From NCBI GenBank assembly GCA_027306955.1, contig DAHUXX010000066.1:1-9457 (forward strand): 9,457 nt of DNA, in the 5' to 3' direction. Source of the stretch: Acetobacteraceae bacterium (GTDB lineage Bacteria; Pseudomonadota; Alphaproteobacteria; Acetobacterales; Acetobacteraceae). Below the pieces are notes generated by a model that saw nothing but the letters and a program-made list of their open reading frames with translations, was not told the origin of the DNA and ran no database searches. The position numbers and the translations under genes are program-made. Below, piece after piece: positions 1 to 6,178 of the stretch (positions are counted from its first letter, which is position 1; the number at the start of each line of letters is the position of its first letter).

Positions 1-10
1 CGGTGCTCAT
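1..10 (-). CDS. bcrB: Start of the next gene, probably benzoyl-CoA reductase subunit B (partial)
   Basis: Only the first ten bases are present: on the minus strand an ATG at 10-8 opens a frame reading Met-Ser-Thr and leaves the window. The ATG overlaps the bcrC stop codon as ATGA, the same translational coupling seen at other junctions here. The name is inferred from position alone, because in bacteria with a Thauera-type benzoyl-CoA reductase bcrB usually follows bcrC. Nothing in these ten bases identifies the product. Confidence 0.5.
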
Positions 11-1176
11 GCGGCGCTCCACAGCTTGATGGAATCGGCGAAGGTGCCGGCCTGCTCGCGGATCGGCTGCATCTGGCCGGAGTTTTCGGCGAACTTGAAC
101 GCGATGTAGGGGATGCCCCGCGCGGCCAGCGCCCGCTGCAACATCGGCCGTTCCAGCAGCGCCGGGTCGCAGAAGCTGGCGGAGGCGAAGATCACGCCCT
201 CCGCGCCGGAACGCTGCACCGCGTCGATCAGCCATTGACCCTTCTTCGACTGGTCCGGCTGGTACTTCGCCGCGGTCTCCAGCGAATCGTGCAGGTAGGC
301 GTGGGAGAGGGCGGCGAGCGGGTCGCCGTCCGCCGCGACGTCGGACTTCTCCCAGCGGTTCACCAGCATGAAGTCGTCGTCCACGATGTAGCAGCCGGCA
401 AGCTCGATCGACTTGATGAGGCTGAGCGGCGGCTGCTCGCAGAAGGCGCCGGTGACAACGACGCGCGAGTTGTCCCGGCGGGGCCGTTCCTCGGCGGCGG
501 CGGCGGCGAGGTAGTCGCGCAGCATCGCGGAATGTTCCTCCACCGGCAGCACCATGCCGGCGCGCATCAGCAGGTAGACCTCGGCGGAGGGTGCCTTCCA
601 CGGGAAGCGCGCGCGGAAGGCATAGACCTCGCGCACCAGGGCGCGGTTCTCGTTGTAGACGGCGATCGAGTGGCGCAGCGCGTCGTCCGTGATCTCGCGT
701 CCGGCGAGCCGGGCGAGGATGTCGCGCAGCTCGCCGAGTTCCGAAACATAGAAGCTGCCGCCGACGGCGTCGCTGAAGTTCTGCGGCACGTCCACGTAGC
801 GGCTCTTCACCTTCGGGAACATGATCTTCCACATGCCCGAGAGGTTGCGGATGACGTCGCAGATCGAGGGGAAGAGCATCGCGTCCACGAAATCGAGCCG
901 GCTGGTGACACCAAGCTCGATGGTGGAGCGCGGGATGCGGCAGATATAGCTCTGGTAATAGGCGTCGCCCTGGATCACCTCCAACTGGTCGCCGCCGCCG
1001 AGCACGCCGAGCGCGAGCCCGCCGGCCGCGTGGATCAGCTCGCGCGGCACGTAGAACGGCATGAAGCCCACGACGATGCGCCCGGGTGCGGCTTCCTTCC
1101 ATTCGCGCGCGGTGGTGAAGTTGAGGTCCTCGAACAGCGCCTGGCAGCGCGCGACGATCGCGGCAACTTGGCTCAT
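7..1176 (-). CDS. bcrC: Benzoyl-CoA reductase (ATP-dependent, class I) subunit C
   Basis: The 389-residue product is one of the two substrate-site subunits of the cytoplasmic benzoyl-CoA reductase. That enzyme uses reduced ferredoxin and ATP to reduce benzoyl-CoA to cyclohexa-1,5-diene-1-carbonyl-CoA. The sequence is typical of the 2-hydroxyacyl-CoA dehydratase D-component (HgdB/FldC-like) family that includes BcrB and BcrC. Cysteines at 79 (YICR), 106 (SICD), 246 (AFCE) and 336 (SFCD) lie in the conserved segments expected to hold the [4Fe-4S] cluster; which of them are ligands is inferred. The length matches the family. The start at 1176 follows the dch stop after a single base, with a GGGAG ribosome binding site about 10 bases upstream, inside dch. 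The stop overlaps the ATG of the next gene. The subunit cannot work alone; bcrB, bcrA and bcrD should lie beyond the left edge. BadD of Rhodopseudomonas is the equivalent protein, but the neighbours dch, had and oah point to the Thauera-type set. Confidence 0.93.
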   Translation of the reverse strand: MSQVAAIVARCQALFEDLNFTTAREWKEAAPGRIVVGFMPFYVPRELIHAAGGLALGVLGGGDQLEVIQGDAYYQSYICRIPRSTIELGVTSRLDFVDAMLFPSICDVIRNLSGMWKIMFPKVKSRYVDVPQNFSDAVGGSFYVSELGELRDILARLAGREITDDALRHSIAVYNENRALVREVYAFRARFPWKAPSAEVYLLMRAGMVLPVEEHSAMLRDYLAAAAAEERPRRDNSRVVVTGAFCEQPPLSLIKSIELAGCYIVDDDFMLVNRWEKSDVAADGDPLAALSHAYLHDSLETAAKYQPDQSKKGQWLIDAVQRSGAEGVIFASASFCDPALLERPMLQRALAARGIPYIAFKFAENSGQMQPIREQAGTFADSIKLWSAA

Positions 1177-1177
1177 G

Positions 1178-1948
1178 CTAGCGGTGCTCCCATTTGGGTG
1201 GCCGGCGTTCCAGGAAGGCGCGCAGACCCTCGGTGGCGTCGTGGGTGTGCATCAGTTCGTCGAGATAGAGGTTTTCCAGCTCCGCGAGCCGCGCGCGCAG
1301 GGTTTCGGCGAAGCCCAGCCGGGCCGCGCGCATGGCCTGGCGCAGGGAGGCGGCGCTCTTGTCGAGCAATTCCTTCTCGATCCAGGCGAGGGCGGCGGCC
1401 TCCGGGTCCGCCACCACCGCCTGCACCAGGCCCGCGGCGTGCGCGGCGTCCGCGGAGACGGAGGAGCCTGAGAGCAGCATCGCCTCCGCGCGCGCGCGGC
1501 CGATACGATCCGGCAACAAGGCCGAGGCCGCGGGGGCGAAGACACCGAGCTTGATCTCCGGCTGGCCGAAGCTCGCCTCGGTGTCGGCGATCACGCGCGT
1601 GCCGGTGAGAACGAGCTCCATCGCGCCGCCGAGGCACTGGCCGCGCACCGCGAAGACCACCGGCACCGGGGCCTCGACGATGCGCAGCAGCACGGCGTGA
1701 AAGCCACGCAGCATGGCGGCACAGGATTGCGGCAGGTGCTCCGCCACGCTCGCGCCGAAGCTGAAATGCGGCCCCTCCGAATCGATCAGGATCGCGCGCA
1801 GCACCGGCATGTCGTCGATGCTGCCCAGCGCCGCGTCCAGCGCCCGCAGCATCGGCGCGTCCAGCACATTGGCCTTGGGGCGCGCGAGCCTGAGGCGCAA
1901 CAGCGCGCCCTCGCGTTCCGTCCAGACGCGCAGCGGGGATTCGCTCAT
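1178..1948 (-). CDS. dch: Cyclohexa-1,5-diene-1-carbonyl-CoA hydratase (dienoyl-CoA hydratase)
   Basis: This 256-residue enoyl-CoA hydratase/isomerase (crotonase) family enzyme adds water to the dienoyl-CoA made by benzoyl-CoA reductase, giving 6-hydroxycyclohex-1-ene-1-carbonyl-CoA. Two oxyanion-hole segments are visible: FSFGASVAEH at 62-71 and GQCLGGAMEL at 103-112. They are followed by EIKLGVFAP at 131-139 and the crotonase ending DATEGLRAFLERRPPKW. The FSFGASVAEHLP segment is what separates Dch from ordinary fatty-acid crotonases, which usually have FSAGAD-like motifs. Length is normal for Dch. The start at 1948 overlaps the oah stop as ATGA and has no convincing ribosome binding site of its own, so translation is probably coupled. 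An open frame extends upstream to 2347 but lies inside oah and is not family-like. A generic enoyl-CoA hydratase is the alternative, unlikely given the neighbours. Confidence 0.9.
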   Translation of the reverse strand: MSESPLRVWTEREGALLRLRLARPKANVLDAPMLRALDAALGSIDDMPVLRAILIDSEGPHFSFGASVAEHLPQSCAAMLRGFHAVLLRIVEAPVPVVFAVRGQCLGGAMELVLTGTRVIADTEASFGQPEIKLGVFAPAASALLPDRIGRARAEAMLLSGSSVSADAAHAAGLVQAVVADPEAAALAWIEKELLDKSAASLRQAMRAARLGFAETLRARLAELENLYLDELMHTHDATEGLRAFLERRPPKWEHR

Positions 1949-3084
1949 GCGGCGGCCGGCGCGCGCGGGATCAGGCTCTCCACCAGCTCTTCGCTCCATG
2001 GCGTGCCTTGCGCCAGCGCCTGGCGCAGCGCCACGAAGTCGATCTCGCGCTGGTTGCGCGGCCCCTCGTTGAAGGCGCGGAAGCCGGCGCGCGCCTCGTT
2101 CATCATGTTGAGCGCGAGCCAGGCGCGGGAATCCTCCTTGTTGCGGTTCCACGCCTCGAGCTTCGGCTTGCGCAGTTCCTCGAGGCTTTTGGTCAGGCAC
2201 TCGGGGAAGGTGAGCATCAGCTTGCCGCAGAGCTGCTCGACCTTCTGGTCCAGCAACGAAAGATCCACGGTGCCCTTCGCCAGCAACGCCTTGCCCTCGG
2301 CCAGCGCCGCCCCGGTCCTGGGCTCGCCCAGCGCGAAACGGCCCCATTCGTCGAGCACGCGGTCCGTCACCACCAGCGGGTTCGGCACGTACGCGCCGTC
2401 CACCTTCAGCGCCGGGACGATGTCGTGCAGCATGCCGAGGCGGTAGGCCTTATGCGCCGACCAGTGCTCGCACAGCGTTCCGGACTCCATGGCGCGCTCC
2501 ATCCCCACCATCAGCGGCAGGAAATCCGTGGAACCGCCGATCGCCGCCGAGCCGTGCTTGGGCCCCGCCTGGCCGAGCCGCGCGAGGTCCTGCGCGATGG
2601 AATAGTCGCAGGCCATGCCGATCTCCTGCCCGCCGCCGATCCGCATGCCGTTGATGCGGCACACCACCGGCTTGTCGCAGGCGAGGATGGCGGAGACCAT
2701 GTCGTTGAACAGCCGCATGTACTGCCGGTATTCCTGCGGGTTGCCGGCGTAATACTCGGCGTATTCCTGGGTGTTGCCGCCGGTGCAGAAGGCGCGGTCG
2801 CCGCTGCCGGTGAACACCACCGCCACCACGTCGCGCGCGACCGACGCGGCGCGGAACGCCAGGATCACGCCCTTCACCATCTCGGTGGTGTAGGAGTTGA
2901 GCTGGCCCGGGTTGTCGAGAATGATCCAGGTGTTGAACAGCCCCGCGACCGGCGTGCCGTCCGGCCGCTTCGCCGGGCGCTTCTCCACGCGCAGGCCGGG
3001 AAAGCTCAGGTCCTCGACCAGCGTGTGGGAAACGAGGTGCTGCGGGCGGGTGCGGGCGACGATTGCGTCGGTGCTGGCATTCAT
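1945..3084 (-). CDS. oah: 6-oxocyclohex-1-ene-1-carbonyl-CoA hydrolase (ring-opening)
   Basis: This 379-residue cytoplasmic enzyme opens the ring in benzoyl-CoA degradation. It adds water to the double bond and hydrolyses the C-C bond of 6-oxocyclohex-1-ene-1-carbonyl-CoA, giving 3-hydroxypimeloyl-CoA. It is a crotonase-fold protein, much longer than a simple hydratase, as Oah proteins are. The N-terminal part has LFNTWIILDNPGQLNSYTTEM at about 49-69, the oxyanion segments are AFCTGGNTQEYAEYY at 98-112 and NGMRIGGGQEIGMACDY at 145-161, and the C-terminal helical region is rich in Glu, Lys and Arg. These features are characteristic enough to name it without the context. The start at 3084 has AGGA about 10 bases upstream and lies 12 bases after the had stop. 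The stop overlaps the dch start by 4 bp. In the pathway it acts after Had, which is transcribed just before it. Confidence 0.95.
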   Translation of the reverse strand: MNASTDAIVARTRPQHLVSHTLVEDLSFPGLRVEKRPAKRPDGTPVAGLFNTWIILDNPGQLNSYTTEMVKGVILAFRAASVARDVVAVVFTGSGDRAFCTGGNTQEYAEYYAGNPQEYRQYMRLFNDMVSAILACDKPVVCRINGMRIGGGQEIGMACDYSIAQDLARLGQAGPKHGSAAIGGSTDFLPLMVGMERAMESGTLCEHWSAHKAYRLGMLHDIVPALKVDGAYVPNPLVVTDRVLDEWGRFALGEPRTGAALAEGKALLAKGTVDLSLLDQKVEQLCGKLMLTFPECLTKSLEELRKPKLEAWNRNKEDSRAWLALNMMNEARAGFRAFNEGPRNQREIDFVALRQALAQGTPWSEELVESLIPRAPAAA

Positions 3085-3096
3085 GGCGGCGTCCTC

Positions 3097-4167
3097 TCAG
3101 GCGGGGGTCAGCACGGCACGGCGCGCGAGGCGCCGCGCATGCGCGGCGTCGATCACGTCGTTGATGGCATCGAGCGGATGCTGCTCGACGAAGGGGGCGA
3201 GCGCGATGCGCCGGTCCAGCACCAGGTCCAGCGCCTGCGGGTAAAGCTCCGGCGGGCAGCCCCAGTTGCCGATGGCGCGCGCGTCGAAGGCCATGAGGTT
3301 GGAGAGCCGCACCTCCACCTTGTCCATGGTGAAGCCGACGACGCCGAGCGTCGCACCCGGCACCAGCAGGCTCCAGGCGGTGTTCTGGCCCGCGGCGGTG
3401 CCGGAACATTCAAGGATGGTCCACTCGGTGGCGCGCAGCCCCTCGCGCCTGGCGAAGCCGCCGATCGCCTGCTTCAGCGACCGCGCATCCTGCCCGCGCG
3501 CGTCGAGCGCGAGGGCGGCGCCGTGGGTGGCGATGGCGTCGAGTTTCGCGGCATCGACATCGATCGCGACCACCGTCGCACCCATGGCGTGCGCGATCTG
3601 TGCGGCGAACCCGCCGACGCCGCCGACGCCGATGACGACGGCGAGGTCGCCGGGCCCCACGCCGGCGCGTCGCACCGCCTGGTAGGGCGTGGTGACGGCG
3701 TCCGCGACCACGCAGACATCCGGCAGGGTGAGGCCGGCGGCCGCGAGGCGGGCGAGATCGACCTTGCACAGGCCGCGTGCCGGCACGCGGATATGGGTGG
3801 CGAAGCCGCCCACGATGTCGTTGCCCGGCATCTTCTGGTTGCGGCAGATGGCGGAGCGACCGCGGCGGCAGGCATCGCACTCGCCGCAGGGCAGCACGGC
3901 CGGCACGATCACCGCCTGGCCCTGCCAAGCCTCGGCGCCGAGGCCGGTGGCGACGACGGTGCCGCTGATCTCGTGGCCGAGGGTGAGCGGCAGGGGGTGG
4001 TTGGTGCGCACGCCGTCGAACAGGTAGCCGAGGTCGGTGTGGCAGACGCCGCAGCCGGCGACGGCGACCACCACCTCGCCCGCGCCGGGCGGGAACGGGT
4101 CGAAGTCGCGGCGGGCAAAGGGCGCCGACGGGGCGGTCATGATCCACTGGTGGGCAGGTGCTGGCAT
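3097..4167 (-). CDS. had: 6-hydroxycyclohex-1-ene-1-carbonyl-CoA dehydrogenase (NAD-dependent)
   Basis: This 356-residue zinc alcohol dehydrogenase (medium-chain family) oxidises 6-hydroxycyclohex-1-ene-1-carbonyl-CoA to the 6-oxo compound with NAD+. The catalytic zinc site is GCGVCHTD (Cys42) and GHE (His65-Glu66). The structural zinc site has four cysteines at 94, 97, 100 and 108. The Rossmann glycines are GVGGVG at 180-185, and an acid in AIDVD (Asp203) fits NAD rather than NADP. The end segment NWGCPPELYPQALDLVLD is typical of Had. The ATG at 4167 is chosen over the ATG at 4140 because residues HQWIM resemble the N-terminus of known Had proteins. Its ribosome binding site is weak (GAG, 7 bases upstream), and the internal ATG has none. 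It is the first gene of the leftward operon, so its promoter must lie in 4168-4383. A general zinc dehydrogenase is the alternative, made unlikely by oah and dch directly downstream. Confidence 0.92.
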   Translation of the reverse strand: MPAPAHQWIMTAPSAPFARRDFDPFPPGAGEVVVAVAGCGVCHTDLGYLFDGVRTNHPLPLTLGHEISGTVVATGLGAEAWQGQAVIVPAVLPCGECDACRRGRSAICRNQKMPGNDIVGGFATHIRVPARGLCKVDLARLAAAGLTLPDVCVVADAVTTPYQAVRRAGVGPGDLAVVIGVGGVGGFAAQIAHAMGATVVAIDVDAAKLDAIATHGAALALDARGQDARSLKQAIGGFARREGLRATEWTILECSGTAAGQNTAWSLLVPGATLGVVGFTMDKVEVRLSNLMAFDARAIGNWGCPPELYPQALDLVLDRRIALAPFVEQHPLDAINDVIDAAHARRLARRAVLTPA

Positions 4168-4210
4168 CCTGTTTCTCGTCGCTCCCTGCGCGTGCCGCGC
4201 ATAATCGGCA

Positions 4211-4228
4211 TTACGGTGCGTAAATACG
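4211..4228 (-). promoter_or_regulatory. Candidate operator: TTACG-N3-CGTAA palindrome plus CGTATT/CCGTAA hexamers, had side
   Basis: Bases 4211-4223 form a perfect 5-bp inverted repeat with a 3-base spacer (TTACG GTG CGTAA). Read on the minus strand, 4228-4211 gives CGTATT, six bases, then CCGTAA. The same two hexamers recur in the same order on the plus strand at 4334-4346, facing the other operon. The element lies 44-61 bases upstream of the had start, a fitting place for an operator or promoter part. No regulator is identified. Confidence 0.4.
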
Positions 4229-4267
4229 TCTTAGCCGGCACGCTGCCCCCGCCCGGCGCGCCCTGCT

Positions 4268-4281
4268 TTGATCCAGATCAA
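4268..4281. promoter_or_regulatory. FNR/Crp-family binding site (TTGAT-N4-ATCAA)
   Basis: The 14 bases TTGATCCAGATCAA match the consensus box for FNR-type oxygen-sensing activators (FNR, Anr, FixK, AadR, AcpR) at every defined position and are a perfect inverted repeat. The centre at 4274.5 is about 108 bp from both the had ATG and the thioesterase ATG, so one site could serve both operons. Known anaerobic aromatic clusters are controlled by FNR-like proteins such as AcpR in Azoarcus and AadR in Rhodopseudomonas. That this box works here, and on which promoter, is inferred. Confidence 0.8.
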
Positions 4282-4320
4282 TGCGTGGCCGATTTTCAGC
4301 GCACAGCCTTCCGTGCCGGA

Positions 4321-4369
4321 GGCGCCCAAAAACCGTATTGCCGTAAGTTTTTCCAACAATACGGGCGCC
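4321..4369 (+). promoter_or_regulatory. Stem-loop / inverted repeat in the leader of the thioesterase-pad operon
   Basis: CCGTATTG at 4333-4340 pairs perfectly with CAATACGG at 4357-4364 around a 16-base loop. The stem continues as GGCGC (4321-4325) with GCGCC (4365-4369), leaving a 7-base A-rich bulge on the 5' side. This makes 13 base pairs in all, ending 4 bases before the AGGAG ribosome binding site, which stays outside the stem. As DNA the inner 8-bp repeat could be an operator. As RNA it could stabilise the leader or affect translation. There is no T-run after it, so it is not an intrinsic terminator. Confidence 0.55.
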
Positions 4370-4373
4370 GAAA

Positions 4374-4378
4374 AGGAG
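4374..4378 (+). promoter_or_regulatory. Ribosome binding site (AGGAG) of the thioesterase gene
   Basis: AGGAG lies five bases before the ATG at 4384. It is the strongest Shine-Dalgarno match in the window and fixes the start of the first gene of the rightward operon. It rules out the open frame that continues upstream of 4384 and the second ATG at 4396. Confidence 0.75.
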
Positions 4379-4383
4379 CGTCC

Positions 4384-4809
4384 ATGCGCGAGACAATGCG
4401 CCCCGGCCTCACCCGCACCGAAACCGTCCATGTCGGCCCGGACCGCACCATCGCCTTCATGGGCGAGGCGATGCGCGTCTACTCCACCCCGGATTTTGGC
4501 CGTGACGTGGAGATGGCCTGCCGCAACCTGCTGCTCGAGCACAGCGACAAGGGCGAGGATTCCGTCGGCGTGCGCATGGAGCTCGACCACGCCGCCGCGA
4601 CGCCCATGCGCATGGATGTCACCATCACCGTCACCCTGGTCGCGCGCGAAGGCCGCCGCGCCACGTTCGACTTCGTGGCCCGCGACGCGATCGAGGAGAT
4701 CGGGCGCGGCCGGCACATCCGCTTCGTCGTCGATGTCGAGACCGCGAAGCAGCGCCTGGCCGCCAAGGTCGCAAAGGCGGCCGCGATGGCCAAGGGGGCG
4801 GCCGCATGA
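4384..4809 (+). CDS. FlK-type hotdog-fold acyl-CoA thioesterase
   Basis: This 141-residue single-domain protein resembles the fluoroacetyl-CoA thioesterase FlK family. Aligned by eye, it keeps the FlK catalytic glutamate (Glu43 in VEMAC) and histidine (His69 in LDHAAATP), with Ser34/Thr35 near the place of the FlK threonine. Later family segments are also present: VTITVTLVAREGRRATFDF at about 79-97 and DAIEEIGRGRHIR at 101-113. It has no signal peptide or membrane segment, so it is cytoplasmic. The likely reaction is hydrolysis of a CoA thioester. The substrate is not shown by the sequence. From its place at the head of the operon, phenylglyoxylyl-CoA, phenylacetyl-CoA or benzoyl-CoA are candidates, for finishing the PadB reaction or recycling trapped CoA. 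The C-terminus is Ala/Lys-rich. The stop overlaps the next ATG by 4 bp. A non-enzymatic CoA-ester-binding role is possible but less likely with Glu and His retained. Confidence 0.8.
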   Translation: MRETMRPGLTRTETVHVGPDRTIAFMGEAMRVYSTPDFGRDVEMACRNLLLEHSDKGEDSVGVRMELDHAAATPMRMDVTITVTLVAREGRRATFDFVARDAIEEIGRGRHIRFVVDVETAKQRLAAKVAKAAAMAKGAAA

Positions 4810-6170
4810 CCGCCCGCGCCAGGCCCACGCCCACGCCCACGCCCGCGCCCGCGCGCGCGCCGCGCCAGGCGCCGCCCTTCCGTTTCGACCCCGCGATCGA
4901 ATCCGCCTCGCGCGACGAACTCGCCGTCCTGCAGCTGCGCCGGCTGCGAGCGACGGTCCGCCGCGCCTATGAAAACGTGCCGGCGGCGCGCGCGAAATTC
5001 GATGCCGCGGGCGCGAACCCGGCAGATCTGCGCGCGCTCGCGGACCTCGCGCAATTCCCCTTCACGGTGAAGGACGATTTGCGCGCCGCCTATCCGTTCG
5101 GCCTGTTCGCCGTCCCGCGCGAGCAGGTGAACCGCGTGCACGCCTCCTCCGGCACCACCGGGCGGCCGACCGTGGTGGGCTACACCGCGGGCGATCTCGC
5201 GCGCTGGGCCGGGCTGATGGCGCGTAGCCTCGCCGCGGCCGGCGCGCGCCCGGGCGACATGATCCACAACGCCTATGGCTACGGGCTGTTCACCGGCGGG
5301 CTCGGTGCCCATGACGGCGCGCAGCGCCTCGGCGCGACCGTGGTGCCGGCCTCCGGCGGTGGCACGGAGCGGCAGATCGTGCTGCTGCGCGACTTCGCCG
5401 CCGACGTGCTCTGCGCCACGCCCTCCTACGCGCTCAACATCGCCGAGGTGGCGGAGCGCGACGGCGTGGATCTGCGGGGCGGCCGGCTGCGGCTCGGCCT
5501 GTTCGGCGCGGAGCCATGGTCGGAGGGGATGCGTGCGGAGCTGGAGCGTCGGCTCGGCATCCGCGCCCACGACGTCTACGGACTTTCCGAGATCATGGGG
5601 CCCGGCGTCGCGGTCGAATGCGAGGCGCGGCAGGGGCTGCACGGCTGGGAGGATCATTTTCTGTTCGAAGTGATCGACCCCGCCACCGGCGCCGTGTTGC
5701 CCACGGGCGCGGAGGGCGAGCTGGTCATCACCACGCTGACCAAGGAGGCGTTGCCGCTGATCCGTTACCGCACGCGCGATATCACGCGGCTCGAGGCCGG
5801 GCGCTGCGCCTGCGGGCGCAACCACGTGCGCATCATGCGCATCGCCGGGCGCGACGACGACATGATGATCATCCGCGGCGTCAACGTCTATCCGTCGCAG
5901 ATCGAGGCGGCGCTGACGACGGTCGCGGGTGCCAGTGCCAACTACCTCCTCGTGCGCGAGCGCAAGGGCGCGCTGGAAACGCTGACGGTGCAGCTCGAAC
6001 CCGACCCCGCGCTCGCCGCCGCCGCCTGGCCGGACCTCGCGCGGCGGGTGACGCACCAGGTGAAATCCCTCGTCGGCGTCACGGTTTCCGTCGAGACGCA
6101 GGCGCCCGGCTCGCTGCCGCGCTCGGTCGGCAAAGCCGCGCGGGTGCGCGACCTGCGGCCGAAGGGCTGA
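4806..6170 (+). CDS. padJ: Phenylacetate-CoA ligase (AMP-forming, PaaK/PadJ type)
   Basis: This 454-residue adenylate-forming enzyme converts phenylacetate, ATP and CoA to phenylacetyl-CoA, AMP and pyrophosphate. Motifs in order: the phosphate-binding loop SSGTTGRPTVVGYT at 114-127, NAYGYGLFTGGLG at 155-167, GAEPWSE at 234-240, YGLSEIMGPGVAVEC at 258-272, RYRTRDIT at 320-327, and GRDDDMMIIRGVNVYPSQIE at 348-367. The C-terminal catalytic lysine is Lys443 in RSVGKAARV. These are close to the PaaK consensus; substrate choice within the family (phenylacetate or a hydroxylated or other aryl acid) cannot be read off directly. The padB-like gene downstream favours phenylacetate, and the anaerobic setting suggests the PadJ role rather than the aerobic paa pathway. 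The first 27 residues are an unusual Pro/Thr/Ala/Arg-rich extension encoded by a hexamer repeat. The start overlaps the thioesterase stop as ATGA. Confidence 0.88.
   Translation: MTARARPTPTPTPAPARAPRQAPPFRFDPAIESASRDELAVLQLRRLRATVRRAYENVPAARAKFDAAGANPADLRALADLAQFPFTVKDDLRAAYPFGLFAVPREQVNRVHASSGTTGRPTVVGYTAGDLARWAGLMARSLAAAGARPGDMIHNAYGYGLFTGGLGAHDGAQRLGATVVPASGGGTERQIVLLRDFAADVLCATPSYALNIAEVAERDGVDLRGGRLRLGLFGAEPWSEGMRAELERRLGIRAHDVYGLSEIMGPGVAVECEARQGLHGWEDHFLFEVIDPATGAVLPTGAEGELVITTLTKEALPLIRYRTRDITRLEAGRCACGRNHVRIMRIAGRDDDMMIIRGVNVYPSQIEAALTTVAGASANYLLVRERKGALETLTVQLEPDPALAAAAWPDLARRVTHQVKSLVGVTVSVETQAPGSLPRSVGKAARVRDLRPKG
4824..4853 (+). repeat. Tandem hexamer repeat (CCCACG x3, CCCGCG x2) in the ligase 5' end
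   Basis: Five consecutive six-base units are in frame with the ligase and encode Pro-Thr three times and then Pro-Ala twice (residues 7-16). The next bases, 4851-4862, are mostly alternating GC. Because the unit is a multiple of three, gain or loss of copies would change only the length of the low-complexity N-terminus and not the reading frame. Confidence 0.8.
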
Positions 6171-6178
6171 GCCGCGCC

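Larger units (their letters stand above)
4168..4383. promoter_or_regulatory. Divergent control region between the benzoyl-CoA and phenylacetate gene clusters
   Basis: This 216-bp stretch has no gene and is the only sizeable non-coding DNA in the window. It separates the leftward had operon from the rightward thioesterase-pad operon, so it must carry both promoters. It contains a palindrome and direct hexamer motifs near the had side, a perfect FNR-type box near its centre, and a stem-loop plus ribosome binding site on the thioesterase side. No textbook sigma-70 promoter is evident. Weak -10 candidates toward had are GATTAT (minus strand, 4206-4201) and TATTTA (minus strand, 4226-4221). Toward the thioesterase gene no good -10 is seen at the distance a class II FNR site would require. 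Transcription starts remain unassigned. Confidence 0.85.

Noticed and set aside
1949..2347. Longer start for dch within oah
   Set aside because: The added residues are a frame shadow of oah. The ATG at 1948 gives the normal family length and an ATGA overlap.
2008..4383. Long plus-strand open frame running antisense to oah and had and continuing in frame into the thioesterase gene
   Set aside because: The translation is low-complexity (His/Arg/Ala/Gly-rich) with no family motifs, and it mirrors two clear genes on the other strand. Such frames are common in very GC-rich DNA. The thioesterase start at 4384 has its own AGGAG site.
4357..4383. Stem-loop before the thioesterase gene as an intrinsic terminator
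   Set aside because: The sequence after the stem is GAAAAGGAGC on the plus strand with no T-run. On the minus strand no gene ends there.
4851..4862. Alternating GC tract as a specific regulatory element
   Set aside because: It is short, lies inside the ligase coding sequence, encodes Ala/Arg/Pro, and is expected in DNA of this composition.
5516..6178. Upstream extension of the padB frame as a longer N-terminus
   Set aside because: This part overlaps the ligase gene, is Arg-rich and domain-free, and the family-like sequence begins just after the ATG at 6179.
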